The notes beneath the pieces are model-generated. The model searched no databases, had not been told where the DNA came from, and saw nothing but the letters and a program-made list of their open reading frames with translations. DNA of 64,000 nt from Streptomyces collinus (GTDB lineage Bacteria; Actinomycetota; Actinomycetes; Streptomycetales; Streptomycetaceae). The DNA is taken from NCBI RefSeq assembly GCF_031348265.1, contig NZ_CP133771.1, positions 4,836,001-4,900,000 of the forward strand, given 5' to 3'. Shown here one piece after another: positions 34,290 through 43,492 of this stretch. A program made the translations under genes and the position numbers. How positions within the stretch are numbered: the stretch's first letter is position 1; each line of letters begins with the position of its first letter.

Positions 34290-36627
34290 GGAGCCGGACG
34301 GCCCCCCTCTTGTGCAGCGGGTCATTGCCGTTGCCGCATTTGGGGGACTGGATGCAGGACGGGCAGCCGGCGTCGCACTCGCAGGAGGCGATGGCCTGGC
34401 GGGTGGCGGTCAGCCAGGTGCGGGCGGTGTGGAAGGCACGCTCCGCGAAGCCCGCGCCACCCGGATGGCCGTCGTAGACGAAGACCGTGGGCAGGAGCGT
34501 GTCGGGGTGGAGCGGGATCGACACGCCGCCGATGTCCCAGCGGTCGCAGGTGGCGAAGAGGGGCAGCAGGCCGATCGACGCGTGTTCGGCGGCGTGCAGG
34601 GAGCCGCCGAGGATCTCGGGGTTGATCCGGGCCCGGTCCAGCTGGTCCTCGGTGACGGTCCACCACACGGCGCGGGTGCGCAGCGTACGGGGAGGGAGGT
34701 CGAGTTTGGTCTCACCGAGCACTTCACCGGTGATGAGCCGTCGGCGGAGGTAGGAGACGACCTGGTTGGTGACCTCGACGGAGCCGTAGCAGAGACGGCC
34801 GTCCCCCCAGGGGATCTCGACGTCCGTCTCCAGGACGGAGATCGATGTCGTGTCGCGGGCGACCGTGGAGTAGGGCGGGGCGGCCTCCTCGACGAGGGCG
34901 ACGGAGTCCTCCAGGTCCAGCGACCGCACGAGGTACGTGCGGCCCTGGTGGAGGTGGACCGCCCCCTCGTGCACCGTCGAGTGCGCGGCGCCCGCGTCGA
35001 CCGTGCCGAGCAGCCGGCCCGTGCCGGTCTCGACGACCTGGACCGGGCGTCCGCCCTCACCGCGGATGTCGGTCAGGTCGGCGGCGCGCTCGCGGCGGGT
35101 CCAGTGCCAGGCCCGGGTGCGGCGGCGCAGCAGCTTCGCGGCCTCCAGCTGCGGCAGGAGGGCCTCGCCGGCCGGGCCGAACAGGTCGAGGTCCTCGTCC
35201 GTCAGCGGCAGCTCCGCGGCGGCCGCGCACAGGTGCGGGGCCAGCACGTAGGGGTTGTCCGGGTCGAGGACGGTCGATTCGACGGGCTGGTCGAACAGGG
35301 CCTCGGGGTGGTGGACGAGGAAGGTGTCCAGCGGGTCGTCTCGGGCCACCAGGACGGCCAGGGCGCCCTGCCCGGACCGTCCGGCCCGGCCCGCCTGCTG
35401 CCACAGGGAGGCGCGCGTGCCCGGGTAGCCGGCGATGACTACCGCGTCGAGGCCGGAGATGTCGATGCCGAGTTCGAGGGCGTTCGTCGCGGCGAGGCCC
35501 AGCAGTTCACCCGATTGGAGGGCTTGTTCGAGAGCGCGGCGTTCCTCGGGGAGATAGCCGCCCCGGTACGCCGCGACACGCCCGGCCAGCGATCGGTCGA
35601 CCTCGGCCAGACGCTCCTGGGAGATGACCGAGATCAGCTCGGCGCCACGCCGGGAGCGGACGAAGGCGACCGAGCGCACGCCCTGCACGGTGAGATCGGT
35701 CAGCAGGTCGGCGGCCTCGGCGGTGGCCGTGCGGCGGACGGGTGCGCCCTTCTCGCCGTGCAGCTCGGTCAGCGGCGGCTCCCAGAGGGCGAAGACCAGT
35801 TCCCCGCGCGGGGAGGCGTCGTCGGCCACCTCCAGCACCGGCACCCCGGTCAGGCGGCGGGCGGCCACCGCGGGCTCGGCGGCGGTCGCGGAGGCCAGCA
35901 GGAACACGGGCGACGCGCCGTAGCGGGCGCACAGCCGGCGCAGCCTGCGCAGCACCTGGGCGACGTGCGAGCCGAAGACACCCCGGTAGGTGTGGCACTC
36001 GTCGATGACCACGTACTTCAGCGACTTCAGGAAGGAGGACCAGCGGGGGTGGGACGGCAGGATGCCGCGGTGCAGCATGTCCGGGTTGGTCAGGACGTAG
36101 TTGCCGTACTGGCGGATCCACTCGCGTTCCTCGAACGGAGTATCGCCGTCGTACACGGCTGCGCGAACGGAATGGCCCAGGGGATGTGAAAGTTCCTTCA
36201 CGGAACGGCACTGGTCCGCCGCGAGAGCCTTGGTGGGAGCCAGGTAGAGGGTGGTCGCGCCGCGGCCGTTCGGAGCCTCCGCGCCCTCCACGAGCGCGGA
36301 CAGGACCGGCACGAGGTAGGCCAGGGACTTGCCGGAGGCCGTGCCGGTGGCGACGACGACCGAATCCCCGTCCAGGGCGTGCTCCGCCGCGCGTGCCTGG
36401 TGGGCCCAGGGATGCTCGATGCCCGCGGCTCGCACGGCCGCGACGACCTCCGCGCGGATCCGGTCCGGCCAGACGGCATGCCGACCCTCACGTGGGGGCA
36501 AGTGCTCCGTATGAGTAATGCGCGCAGCCCTGCCGGGACCGGACGCGAGCCGGTCCAGGACCGCGCCCGGCGCGGGTCGGGAGGCAGGGTCCGTCCGGGT
36601 TCGATCGGATCGGTGATTCTTGGCCAT
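34180..36627 (-). CDS. DEAD/DEAH helicase with DUF1998, MrfA-like
   Basis: An 815-residue superfamily 2 helicase. N-terminal motifs: motif I ATGTASGKSLAYL, motif II VIDECHTYRG, motif III LASATAAEP, then the C-terminal RecA domain with GYPGTRASLWQQAGRAGRSG. The end carries a DUF1998-type metal-binding module with four Cys in CECDAGCPSCIQSPKCGNGN. Bacillus MrfA/YprA of this build repairs mitomycin-type DNA damage together with an exonuclease; that role is inferred here. No clear Shine-Dalgarno marks ATG 36627, and a GTG lies at 36633. It is divergent from bldG, and overlaps the pilus operon end by 110 bases. Confidence 0.88.
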   Translation of the reverse strand: MAKNHRSDRTRTDPASRPAPGAVLDRLASGPGRAARITHTEHLPPREGRHAVWPDRIRAEVVAAVRAAGIEHPWAHQARAAEHALDGDSVVVATGTASGKSLAYLVPVLSALVEGAEAPNGRGATTLYLAPTKALAADQCRSVKELSHPLGHSVRAAVYDGDTPFEEREWIRQYGNYVLTNPDMLHRGILPSHPRWSSFLKSLKYVVIDECHTYRGVFGSHVAQVLRRLRRLCARYGASPVFLLASATAAEPAVAARRLTGVPVLEVADDASPRGELVFALWEPPLTELHGEKGAPVRRTATAEAADLLTDLTVQGVRSVAFVRSRRGAELISVISQERLAEVDRSLAGRVAAYRGGYLPEERRALEQALQSGELLGLAATNALELGIDISGLDAVVIAGYPGTRASLWQQAGRAGRSGQGALAVLVARDDPLDTFLVHHPEALFDQPVESTVLDPDNPYVLAPHLCAAAAELPLTDEDLDLFGPAGEALLPQLEAAKLLRRRTRAWHWTRRERAADLTDIRGEGGRPVQVVETGTGRLLGTVDAGAAHSTVHEGAVHLHQGRTYLVRSLDLEDSVALVEEAAPPYSTVARDTTSISVLETDVEIPWGDGRLCYGSVEVTNQVVSYLRRRLITGEVLGETKLDLPPRTLRTRAVWWTVTEDQLDRARINPEILGGSLHAAEHASIGLLPLFATCDRWDIGGVSIPLHPDTLLPTVFVYDGHPGGAGFAERAFHTARTWLTATRQAIASCECDAGCPSCIQSPKCGNGNDPLHKRGAVRLLTVLLEGAPEEKETADEAPEQAQGDPADPSEAPPGP

Positions 36628-36786
36628 CGGCACCGAGTGTGTCACTGGCGTGACGGACAATGGAGCCAAGGCGTCGTGCACGCCTGCCGGTAAGTGATTG
36701 AATGCCATCGCGGCTGGCGAAGCGTCCAGGGGCTGAAGCCGAATGCCCCTAGGGCGACCGCTCGATAGCAAGGTGCTGGAGGATCC

Positions 36787-37128
36787 GTGGACCTGTCCCT
36801 GTCGACCGAAACCATGGGCGATCGCACGATCGTCAGGGTCGGTGGCGAAATCGACGTATATACCGCGCCCAAGCTGCGCGAGCAGTTGGTCGAGCTGGTG
36901 AACGACGGCAGTTTCCACCTTGTCGTCGACATGGAGGGCGTGGACTTCCTCGACTCCACCGGGCTCGGCGTACTGGTCGGCGGCCTGAAGCGCGTGCGTG
37001 CCCATGAGGGCTCCCTGCGCCTGGTGTGCAACCAGGAGCGCATTCTGAAGATTTTCCGTATCACCGGCCTCACCAAGGTGTTCCCGATTCACACCTCGGT
37101 CGAGGAAGCGGTTGCGGCCACCGACTGA
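36787..37128 (+). CDS. bldG: Anti-sigma factor antagonist BldG
   Basis: A 113-residue STAS-domain protein, the same length as S. coelicolor BldG, which is required for aerial hyphae and antibiotics. It is regulated by phosphorylation of a serine in the conserved VDFLDSTGLGVLVG loop, here Ser57. When unphosphorylated it binds anti-sigma factors and frees their sigma factors. The GTG start lies 5 bases after GGAGG. The downstream gene encodes a matching kinase-type anti-sigma factor, so the two form the known partner-switching pair. Confidence 0.96.
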   Translation: MDLSLSTETMGDRTIVRVGGEIDVYTAPKLREQLVELVNDGSFHLVVDMEGVDFLDSTGLGVLVGGLKRVRAHEGSLRLVCNQERILKIFRITGLTKVFPIHTSVEEAVAATD

Positions 37129-37250
37129 CACCGGACCCGGGCCATGCGCCCGGGCCGGCCGTCGTTCGGCTGAAGTACAGACCGAGGGGGCCCGGGCTTT
37201 CGGCCGCCCGGAGCCTGCCGACAGCACGCCCGTAGTTGCGAGGGGGATGC

Positions 37251-37685
37251 ATGGCCACCGTTGAGCTCCGCTTCAGCGCGCTGCCCGAGCACGTCAGGAC
37301 CGCCCGGCTGGTGGCGGCAGCGGTGGCGCGCAGGGCCGGAGTGGACGAGGCCGTCCTCGACGAGGTCAGGCTCGCCGTCGGCGAGGCGTGCAGCCGGGCG
37401 GTCGGGCTGCACCAGATCGGCGGGATCTCGGCACCGGTGAAGGTGCTGCTGATCGAGGAGGAGAAGCAGTTCTCCATCGAGGTCGGCGACGAGGCCCCGC
37501 ACGCGGTGGCCGGCGGGGGTGCCGGCGCCGGTCCCGGCGACCCCGACGGTGAGGCCGACGAGGACGAAATGGGCCTCGCGGTCATCAGCGGACTCGTTGA
37601 CGACGTCGAGGTCAGCGCGGGAGAGCACGGCGGGCTGATCAAGATGACCTGGCCGACCACGCCGCCGCCGACGATCCTGGTCTGA
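37251..37685 (+). CDS. RsbW-like anti-sigma factor, BldG partner
   Basis: A 144-residue HATPase-fold protein that would bind sigma factors and phosphorylate BldG. The N-box appears as LDEVRLAVGEACSRAVGLH, where the usual Asn is replaced by Ser/Arg in this spelling, and the later DEMGLAVISGLVDDVEV contains the conserved GL(A/G)V(I)SGL motif. A Gly/Pro-rich loop (AGGGAGAGPGDPDG) interrupts the middle. The homologue in S. coelicolor is the BldG-binding protein encoded by SCO3548 (ApgA). ATG 37251 follows GAGGGGGA. It is separated from bldG by 122 bases but lies on the same strand and is probably cotranscribed. Confidence 0.88.
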   Translation: MATVELRFSALPEHVRTARLVAAAVARRAGVDEAVLDEVRLAVGEACSRAVGLHQIGGISAPVKVLLIEEEKQFSIEVGDEAPHAVAGGGAGAGPGDPDGEADEDEMGLAVISGLVDDVEVSAGEHGGLIKMTWPTTPPPTILV

Positions 37686-37710
37686 CCCCGCCACCGCACA
37701 CCGTTCATCC

Positions 37711-37739
37711 GAAGGGCCCCACCACCCGTGGGGCCCTTC
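37711..37739 (+). terminator. Terminator of the bldG unit
   Basis: GAAGGGCCCCAC and GTGGGGCCCTTC are exact complements around a 5-base loop, 25 bases after the stop codon. Confidence 0.85.
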
Positions 37740-37910
37740 GTCATGTGCGGGTGTCAGTGCTCGCCTTTACAGTAGTTCCTGTGCCGTTCATCGCGTGAAT
37801 TCGTTCACGATCATTCGCGCGCTCTCCGGCAGCCTCAGAATGCTTTCAGGGCATTACCTCGGAAGTTCAATTCCGTTTATCGCGCTCTGTTTTGATCAGG
37901 TTCCGGTACC

Positions 37911-37916
37911 TACAAT
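37911..37916 (+). promoter_or_regulatory. -10 element TACAAT of hppA
   Basis: TACAAT is close to the consensus for the main vegetative sigma factor. A weak -35 candidate TGTTTT lies 17 bases upstream. It leaves a 43-base leader before the hppA start, which carries AAGGAGG. Confidence 0.5.
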
Positions 37917-37959
37917 CCCGTCCACATCTTGAGCTCAGCCCAAGCGTCAAGGAGGACGA

Positions 37960-40365
37960 ATGGCGGGGCTTTCCCTCTCACAACAGTCGGGTCATCCCAC
38001 CGACCTCGCGGCCGCCGTGCTGACCGATGGCAACCGCGTGCTCGTCGTGGTCATCGCGGTCGTCGCACTGGCGGCACTGGCGGTCGCGGGCGTCCTGGTG
38101 CGCCAGGTGCTCGCGGCCGGCGAGGGCACCGACCGCATGAAGGAGATCGCGGCAGCGGTCCAGGAAGGCGCCAACGCCTATCTGGCACGTCAGTTGCGCA
38201 CGCTCGGCGTATTCGCCGTGGTCGTGTTCTTCCTGCTCATGCTGCTGCCCGCGGACGACTGGAGTCAGCGTGCCGGACGTTCGGTGTTCTTTCTGATCGG
38301 AGCGGCGTTCTCGGCGGCCACCGGCTATATCGGCATGTGGCTCGCCGTACGCAGCAATGTGCGTGTCGCCGCCGCGGCGCGTGAAGCCACCCCGGCGGAA
38401 GGCGAGCCGGAAAAGGATCTGACCGCCGTTTCGCACAAGGCGATGAAGATCGCCTTTCGTACGGGCGGCGTGGTCGGCATGTTCACGGTGGGCCTCGGCC
38501 TGCTCGGCGCCTCCTGTGTGGTGCTGGTCTACGCGGCCGACGCGCCGAAGGTGCTCGAAGGTTTCGGCCTCGGGGCCGCGCTGATCGCGATGTTCATGCG
38601 TGTCGGCGGTGGCATCTTCACCAAGGCGGCCGACGTCGGCGCCGACCTGGTCGGCAAGGTCGAACAGGGCATTCCGGAGGACGACCCGCGCAATGCCGCG
38701 ACCATCGCCGACAATGTGGGCGACAACGTCGGAGACTGCGCGGGCATGGCGGCCGACCTCTTCGAGTCGTATGCCGTGACCCTGGTCGCCGCGCTGATCC
38801 TCGGCTCGGCGGCCTTCGGCGACGCCGGGCTCGGCTTCCCGCTGCTCGTGCCGGCGATCGGTGTGATCACCGCCATGATCGGCATCTTCGCGGTGGCGCC
38901 CCGGCGCGCCGACCGCAGCGGCATGAGCGCGATCAACCGCGGGTTCTTCATCTCCGCGGTGATCTCGCTGGTGCTGGTGGCGGTGGCCGTCTTCGTCTAC
39001 CTGCCGGGGAAGTACTCCGAGCTCGACGGGGTCACCGACGCCGCGATCCTGGGCAAGGACGGTGACCCGAGGGTCCTCGCGCTGGTCGCGGTGGCCATCG
39101 GCATCGTGCTCGCCGCCCTGATCCAGCAACTGACCGGCTACTTCACCGAGACCACCCGCCGGCCCGTCAGGGACATCGGCAAGAGCTCGCTCACCGGCCC
39201 GGCCACCGTCGTCCTCGCCGGTATCTCCGTCGGCCTCGAATCCGCCGTCTACACCGCCCTGTTGATCGGCCTCGGTGTGTACGGGGCGTTCCTGCTCGGC
39301 GGCACGTCCATCATGCTGGCGCTGTTCGCGGTGGCGCTGGCGGGCACCGGCCTGCTCACCACGGTCGGTGTGATCGTCGCGATGGACACCTTCGGGCCGG
39401 TCTCCGACAACGCGCAGGGCATCGCGGAGATGTCCGGCGACGTCGAGGGCGCGGGCGCGCAGGTGCTCACCAACCTGGACGCGGTCGGCAACACCACGAA
39501 GGCGATCACCAAGGGCATCGCGATCGCCACGGCCGTGCTCGCGGCGGCGGCGCTGTTCGGGTCGTACCGCGACGCGATCTTCACCGGCGCGCGGGACGTC
39601 GGCGAGAAACTCAGCGGGGACGGCGCCCCGATGAGTCTGATGATGGACATCTCGCAGCCCAACAACCTCGTGGGGCTCATCGCCGGCGCGGCGGTCGTCT
39701 TCCTCTTCTCGGGGCTGGCGATCAACGCCGTGTCGCGGTCGGCGGGTTCCGTGGTCTACGAGGTGCGGCGGCAGTTCCGCGAGAAGCCCGGGATCATGGA
39801 CTACAGCGAGAAGCCGGAGTACGGCAAGGTCGTCGACATCTGCACCAAGGATGCTCTGCGCGAGCTCGCCACCCCCGGCCTGCTGGCCGTGCTGGCGCCC
39901 ATCTTCATCGGGTTCACGCTCGGCGTCGGCCCGCTCGGCGCGTTCCTGGCGGGCGCGATCGGCGCGGGCACGCTGATGGCGGTGTTCCTCGCCAACTCCG
40001 GTGGCGCCTGGGACAACGCCAAGAAGCTCGTCGAGGACGGCCACCACGGAGGCAAGGGCGGCGAGGCGCACGCGGCGACCGTGATCGGAGACACGGTCGG
40101 CGACCCCTTCAAGGACACCGCGGGGCCCGCGATCAACCCGCTGCTGAAGGTCATGAACCTGGTGGCCCTGCTCATCGCGCCCGCGGTGATCAAGTTCTCC
40201 TACGGCCCGGACAAGAGCATCGGAGTGCGGATTCTGGTCGCCGTCCTCGCGTTCCTCGTGATCGCAGGGTCGGTGTACGTGTCAAAGCGGCGCGGTATCG
40301 CCATGGGTGACGAAGACAACGCCGGGTCGGCACCCAAGTCGGCCGATCCGGCAGTGGTTTCGTAG
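37960..40365 (+). CDS. hppA: Proton-translocating pyrophosphatase, K+-independent type
   Basis: An 801-residue membrane pyrophosphatase that pumps protons using pyrophosphate. Diagnostic stretches are the substrate loop KAADVGADLVGKVE and DPRNAATIADNVGDNVGD near residue 245. The GNTTKAITKG segment has Lys where K+-dependent enzymes have Ala, so it should be potassium-independent, as known for S. coelicolor. About 16 TM segments are expected. Start ATG 37960 follows AAGGAGG. It can recycle pyrophosphate from biosynthesis into proton motive force. Confidence 0.95.
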   Translation: MAGLSLSQQSGHPTDLAAAVLTDGNRVLVVVIAVVALAALAVAGVLVRQVLAAGEGTDRMKEIAAAVQEGANAYLARQLRTLGVFAVVVFFLLMLLPADDWSQRAGRSVFFLIGAAFSAATGYIGMWLAVRSNVRVAAAAREATPAEGEPEKDLTAVSHKAMKIAFRTGGVVGMFTVGLGLLGASCVVLVYAADAPKVLEGFGLGAALIAMFMRVGGGIFTKAADVGADLVGKVEQGIPEDDPRNAATIADNVGDNVGDCAGMAADLFESYAVTLVAALILGSAAFGDAGLGFPLLVPAIGVITAMIGIFAVAPRRADRSGMSAINRGFFISAVISLVLVAVAVFVYLPGKYSELDGVTDAAILGKDGDPRVLALVAVAIGIVLAALIQQLTGYFTETTRRPVRDIGKSSLTGPATVVLAGISVGLESAVYTALLIGLGVYGAFLLGGTSIMLALFAVALAGTGLLTTVGVIVAMDTFGPVSDNAQGIAEMSGDVEGAGAQVLTNLDAVGNTTKAITKGIAIATAVLAAAALFGSYRDAIFTGARDVGEKLSGDGAPMSLMMDISQPNNLVGLIAGAAVVFLFSGLAINAVSRSAGSVVYEVRRQFREKPGIMDYSEKPEYGKVVDICTKDALRELATPGLLAVLAPIFIGFTLGVGPLGAFLAGAIGAGTLMAVFLANSGGAWDNAKKLVEDGHHGGKGGEAHAATVIGDTVGDPFKDTAGPAINPLLKVMNLVALLIAPAVIKFSYGPDKSIGVRILVAVLAFLVIAGSVYVSKRRGIAMGDEDNAGSAPKSADPAVVS

Positions 40366-40392
40366 GGAGGTTTCCGAGCCCCAGCTCAAGGT

Positions 40393-40430
40393 GCGGGCGG
40401 GCGATGCGCGTTGACGCGTCGCCCGCCCGC
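40393..40430 (+). terminator. hppA terminator
   Basis: GCGGGCGGGCGA (40393-40404) pairs with TCGCCCGCCCGC (40419-40430); the interior adds a CGCG-TTGA-CGCG stem. The hairpin begins 28 bases past the stop codon. Confidence 0.85.
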
Positions 40431-40575
40431 GCTGTGTGGGTACACGATCACGCGTGAGCCTTATCTCGCGTGGTGCAATAGGTAACAAAACGGTCTTAAT
40501 AGGCGCTCGACGTGCGGTTGCCGTGCATCTGGCGTGTATGTTCCGGGGCCGAGAGCCATGGAAGGGACCAAACCG

Positions 40576-41148
40576 GTGAACAAGAAGCTCGCGGCCGCAC
40601 TGTCCGGCGGTGCGGTACTGGTACTGGCGCTGTCGGGCTGCGGCGGCGACGACAGCAACGAGAAGCTGGACTCCTGGGCCAAGCAGGTCTGTGACGCCGT
40701 ACAGCCTCAGGCCAAGAAGATCGAGTCGGCCAATGCCGCGATCCAGAAGGAGACCTCCGACAACAGCACGCCGGAGGACGTCCAGAAGACCGACGCACAG
40801 GCCTTCCAGGACATGTCCGACGCCTACAAGGCGATCGGGACCGCCGTGAACAAGGCCGGGGCCCCGGACGTCGAGAACGGCGAGAAGAAGCAGCAGGACG
40901 CGGTCAAGGAGCTCAACTCGATCTCCGCCTCGTACGCCTCGCTGAAGAAGCAGGTGGACGGGCTCGACACCAAGGACCAGGGCGAGTTCGCCGACGGCCT
41001 GAAGGACATCGCCACCGAGCTGGACAAGCTGAGCCAGAGCGGGAACGACGCCCTCAGGAACCTGGAGGAGGGCGAGGTCGGCCAGGCGATGGCCAAGCAG
41101 TCCAGCTGCAACGCGGCCACGGCGTCGGCGGGGGCGACGCAGAGCTGA
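40576..41148 (+). CDS. Small secreted lipoprotein
   Basis: A 190-residue protein with the signal peptide VNKKLAAALSGGAVLVLAL and lipobox LSGC. The mature part is helical and rich in Lys, Asp and Gln, with two Cys (QVCDAV, SSCNAA) that may form a disulfide. No enzymatic motif is seen and the function is unknown. GTG 40576 is preferred because GGAAGGGACC lies about 9 bases upstream; ATG 40558 is in frame. It sits alone between hppA and the methyltransferase in the same order as in S. coelicolor. Confidence 0.72.
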   Translation: MNKKLAAALSGGAVLVLALSGCGGDDSNEKLDSWAKQVCDAVQPQAKKIESANAAIQKETSDNSTPEDVQKTDAQAFQDMSDAYKAIGTAVNKAGAPDVENGEKKQQDAVKELNSISASYASLKKQVDGLDTKDQGEFADGLKDIATELDKLSQSGNDALRNLEEGEVGQAMAKQSSCNAATASAGATQS

Positions 41149-41295
41149 GGCCCCGAGCGGGCGGGCAGCGCAGTGACGCGGGTGTGACGGCTGAGTCGTA
41201 GGTGACCGCCGTGTCCGATGTGCCGTACGGCGCGAACGCGTGCGCATCGCCGCACGGGCACGTGCGCCACCCGCACCGGCGGCCACAATGGGGGC

Positions 41296-42825
41296 GTGAG
41301 TAACGCCAGCCAGTCACCCCTGCCCCCGCTGCCCGCCTCCGACCGTCCCGAAGCCGCCGCCCGGCTCCGGGACGCCCTGCTCGCGGCCTCCTTCACCGCC
41401 GACGGACTGCTCGAACTGCTCGGCGCCCCCGCGTACGCGGCACTGGCCCGCAGCGAGACCGTGCCCGCGCTCCGGGCGACCCGCGGGGACACGCCCCTGG
41501 AGATGCTCGTCCGGCTGTTCCTGCTCCAGCAGCCCGTGCCGCAAGCGCGCGTTGCGGAGGTCCTGCCCGTGGACGCCTGCCTGGAGAGCGGCTGGCTGGC
41601 CCGGGCCGGCGGGGACGAACTCGTCGCGACGGTGGACGTCCGGCCCTACGGCGGTCCCGGCGGCGAGGACTGGTTCATCGTGTCGGACCTCGGCTGCGCG
41701 GTCGGCGGCGCCGGCGGGATCGGCCGGCGGGAGGAGGGCGTCGTCCTCGGCGTCGGCGGCGCCTCGATGACCCTCGCGGGCATCACCGTCCGTACGCCCG
41801 TCGCCGCCGCGCTCGACCTCGGTACCGGCTCCGGCATCCAGGCCCTGCACGCCGCGCAGCACGCCACGCGGGTGGTGGCCACCGACCTCAACCCGCGTGC
41901 CCTGCACATCACCGCCCTGACGCTGGCGCTGTCCGGCACCGCGGCCGCCGACCTGCGCGAGGGCTCCCTCTTCGAGCCCGTGCGAAACGACGAGACGTAC
42001 GACCTGATCGTCTCCAACCCGCCCTTCGTGATCTCGCCCGGCGCGCGGCTGACCTACCGCGACGGCGGGATGGGCGGGGACGATCTGTGCCGCACGCTCG
42101 TTCAACAAGCGGGCGACCGCCTGAGCGAGGGCGGGTTCGCTCAGTTCCTCGCAAACTGGCAGCACGTCGAAGGGGAGGACTGGCAGGACAGGCTCAGGTC
42201 CTGGGTGCCCCCGGGCTGCGACGCGTGGATCGTGCAGCGCGAGGTGCAGGACGTCAACCAGTACGCCGAGCTGTGGCTGCGTGACGCGGGCGACCACCAG
42301 GGCCACGCGGCGGAGTACCAGGCGCGGTACGACGCATGGCTCGACGAGTTCGAGGCGCGCAAGGTGAAGGCCGTCGGCTTCGGCTGGATCACCCTGCGCA
42401 GGACGAATGCCGCCGTGCCCTCGCTGACGGTGGAGGAGTGGCCGCACCCGGTCGAGCAGCCGCTCGGCGACACGATCCGGGCCCACTTCGACCGGCTCGA
42501 CCACCTGCGCGGCCACGACGACGCCGCGCTGCTCGAAGGGCATTTCCGGCTGGCCGCCGAGATCGTGCAGGAGCAGGTCGGGCTGCCCGGCGCGGAGGAC
42601 CCCGAGCACGTCGTGCTGCGCCAGCACCGCGGCATGCGCCGGGCGACCCGGGTGGACACGGTCGGTGCGGGCTTCGCGGGCGTGTGCGACGGCACGATGA
42701 GCGCGGGCCGCATCCTCGACGCCATCGCCCAGCTGATCGGAGAGGATCCCGTGCTGCTGCGCGACCGCACCCCCGCGCAGATCCGGCTGCTGGTCGAACA
42801 GGGGTTCCTGGAGCCGGTCCGCTGA
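41296..42825 (+). CDS. Class I SAM-dependent methyltransferase (N5/N6 type)
   Basis: A 509-residue methyltransferase. An N-terminal region (about 1-155) resembles that of large HemK-like enzymes. The SAM site DLGTGSGIQAL lies near residue 175, followed by VVATDLNPRAL and the catalytic SNPPFVIS motif, which marks amino-group methylation of nucleic acid or protein. The C-terminal 200 residues are an accessory domain with unknown role. Substrate is unknown. GTG 41296 lies 6 bases after CACAAT, consistent with a leaderless transcript. It has no obvious partner genes. Confidence 0.82.
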   Translation: MSNASQSPLPPLPASDRPEAAARLRDALLAASFTADGLLELLGAPAYAALARSETVPALRATRGDTPLEMLVRLFLLQQPVPQARVAEVLPVDACLESGWLARAGGDELVATVDVRPYGGPGGEDWFIVSDLGCAVGGAGGIGRREEGVVLGVGGASMTLAGITVRTPVAAALDLGTGSGIQALHAAQHATRVVATDLNPRALHITALTLALSGTAAADLREGSLFEPVRNDETYDLIVSNPPFVISPGARLTYRDGGMGGDDLCRTLVQQAGDRLSEGGFAQFLANWQHVEGEDWQDRLRSWVPPGCDAWIVQREVQDVNQYAELWLRDAGDHQGHAAEYQARYDAWLDEFEARKVKAVGFGWITLRRTNAAVPSLTVEEWPHPVEQPLGDTIRAHFDRLDHLRGHDDAALLEGHFRLAAEIVQEQVGLPGAEDPEHVVLRQHRGMRRATRVDTVGAGFAGVCDGTMSAGRILDAIAQLIGEDPVLLRDRTPAQIRLLVEQGFLEPVR

Positions 42826-43048
42826 GCGGACCGCCGAGGGGCGGCCTCGGGGTGCCTCGAAGCGGCTCGCCAACAAATTCGAGTCGATTTGGACACCTCG
42901 TCCGAGACGGTTCGTGAGGAACCGGACGACCTTGATCCGCCACCGTGTCGCCACGCCGTTCACCTCGGGTTCGCCTGCCCGCCGCCCGCGCGTGTCAGCC
43001 TCCCGTGGCTGGGGATGCGCGGACAGGGGAAAAGGGGCGCGGCGGGTC

Positions 43049-43246
43049 ATGGAGAGTGAACCGGCGATCTTCGCGGGAGCGGTGTTCTCCCTGTTCGGAG
43101 GCGGGCTGCTGGCGTGGACGGTGACGCGCGTGCGTCAGGACCGGCCCGTCGCCGAAGGTGTGAGGCCGGTCGCGTCGGCGACCTTCGCAGGCCTCGTCGC
43201 GGTGCTCGCGCTGGCGGCCGGAACCTGGTGCTTCACACGCCTCTGA
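43049..43246 (+). CDS. Small two-TM membrane protein
   Basis: A 65-residue protein beginning MESEPAIFAG, with two hydrophobic segments (about 8-27 and 45-62) joined by a charged VTRVRQDRPVAEG loop. I do not recognise a family. It lies between the methyltransferase and topA on the same strand. ATG 43049 is preferred, as GGCGGG lies 3-8 bases upstream, although longer frames exist. It appears conserved at this site in streptomycetes as far as I recall. Confidence 0.6.
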   Translation: MESEPAIFAGAVFSLFGGGLLAWTVTRVRQDRPVAEGVRPVASATFAGLVAVLALAAGTWCFTRL

Positions 43247-43492
43247 GGCCCCCTCCGGAGGCGTGCCCGCGGGTGACCGGGGCGTCGCGCTGCGTGTGAA
43301 GGCGGGCCGGCTCCCGCTACGCCGGGCGGCAGGATTGGTGGTAGTCGGGTTACCGTTCGAGTGGCCGTTGCGGGCTTTTCCCGTTTGACACGGGGGCGGG
43401 ATGTACCGTCACACTCCGCAGCGTCACCACGTACCCAGCCCCGGTAAGCGACTCCGGGGAGGCCCCAGCGTCGACCGGAGAGAAGAGCGAAG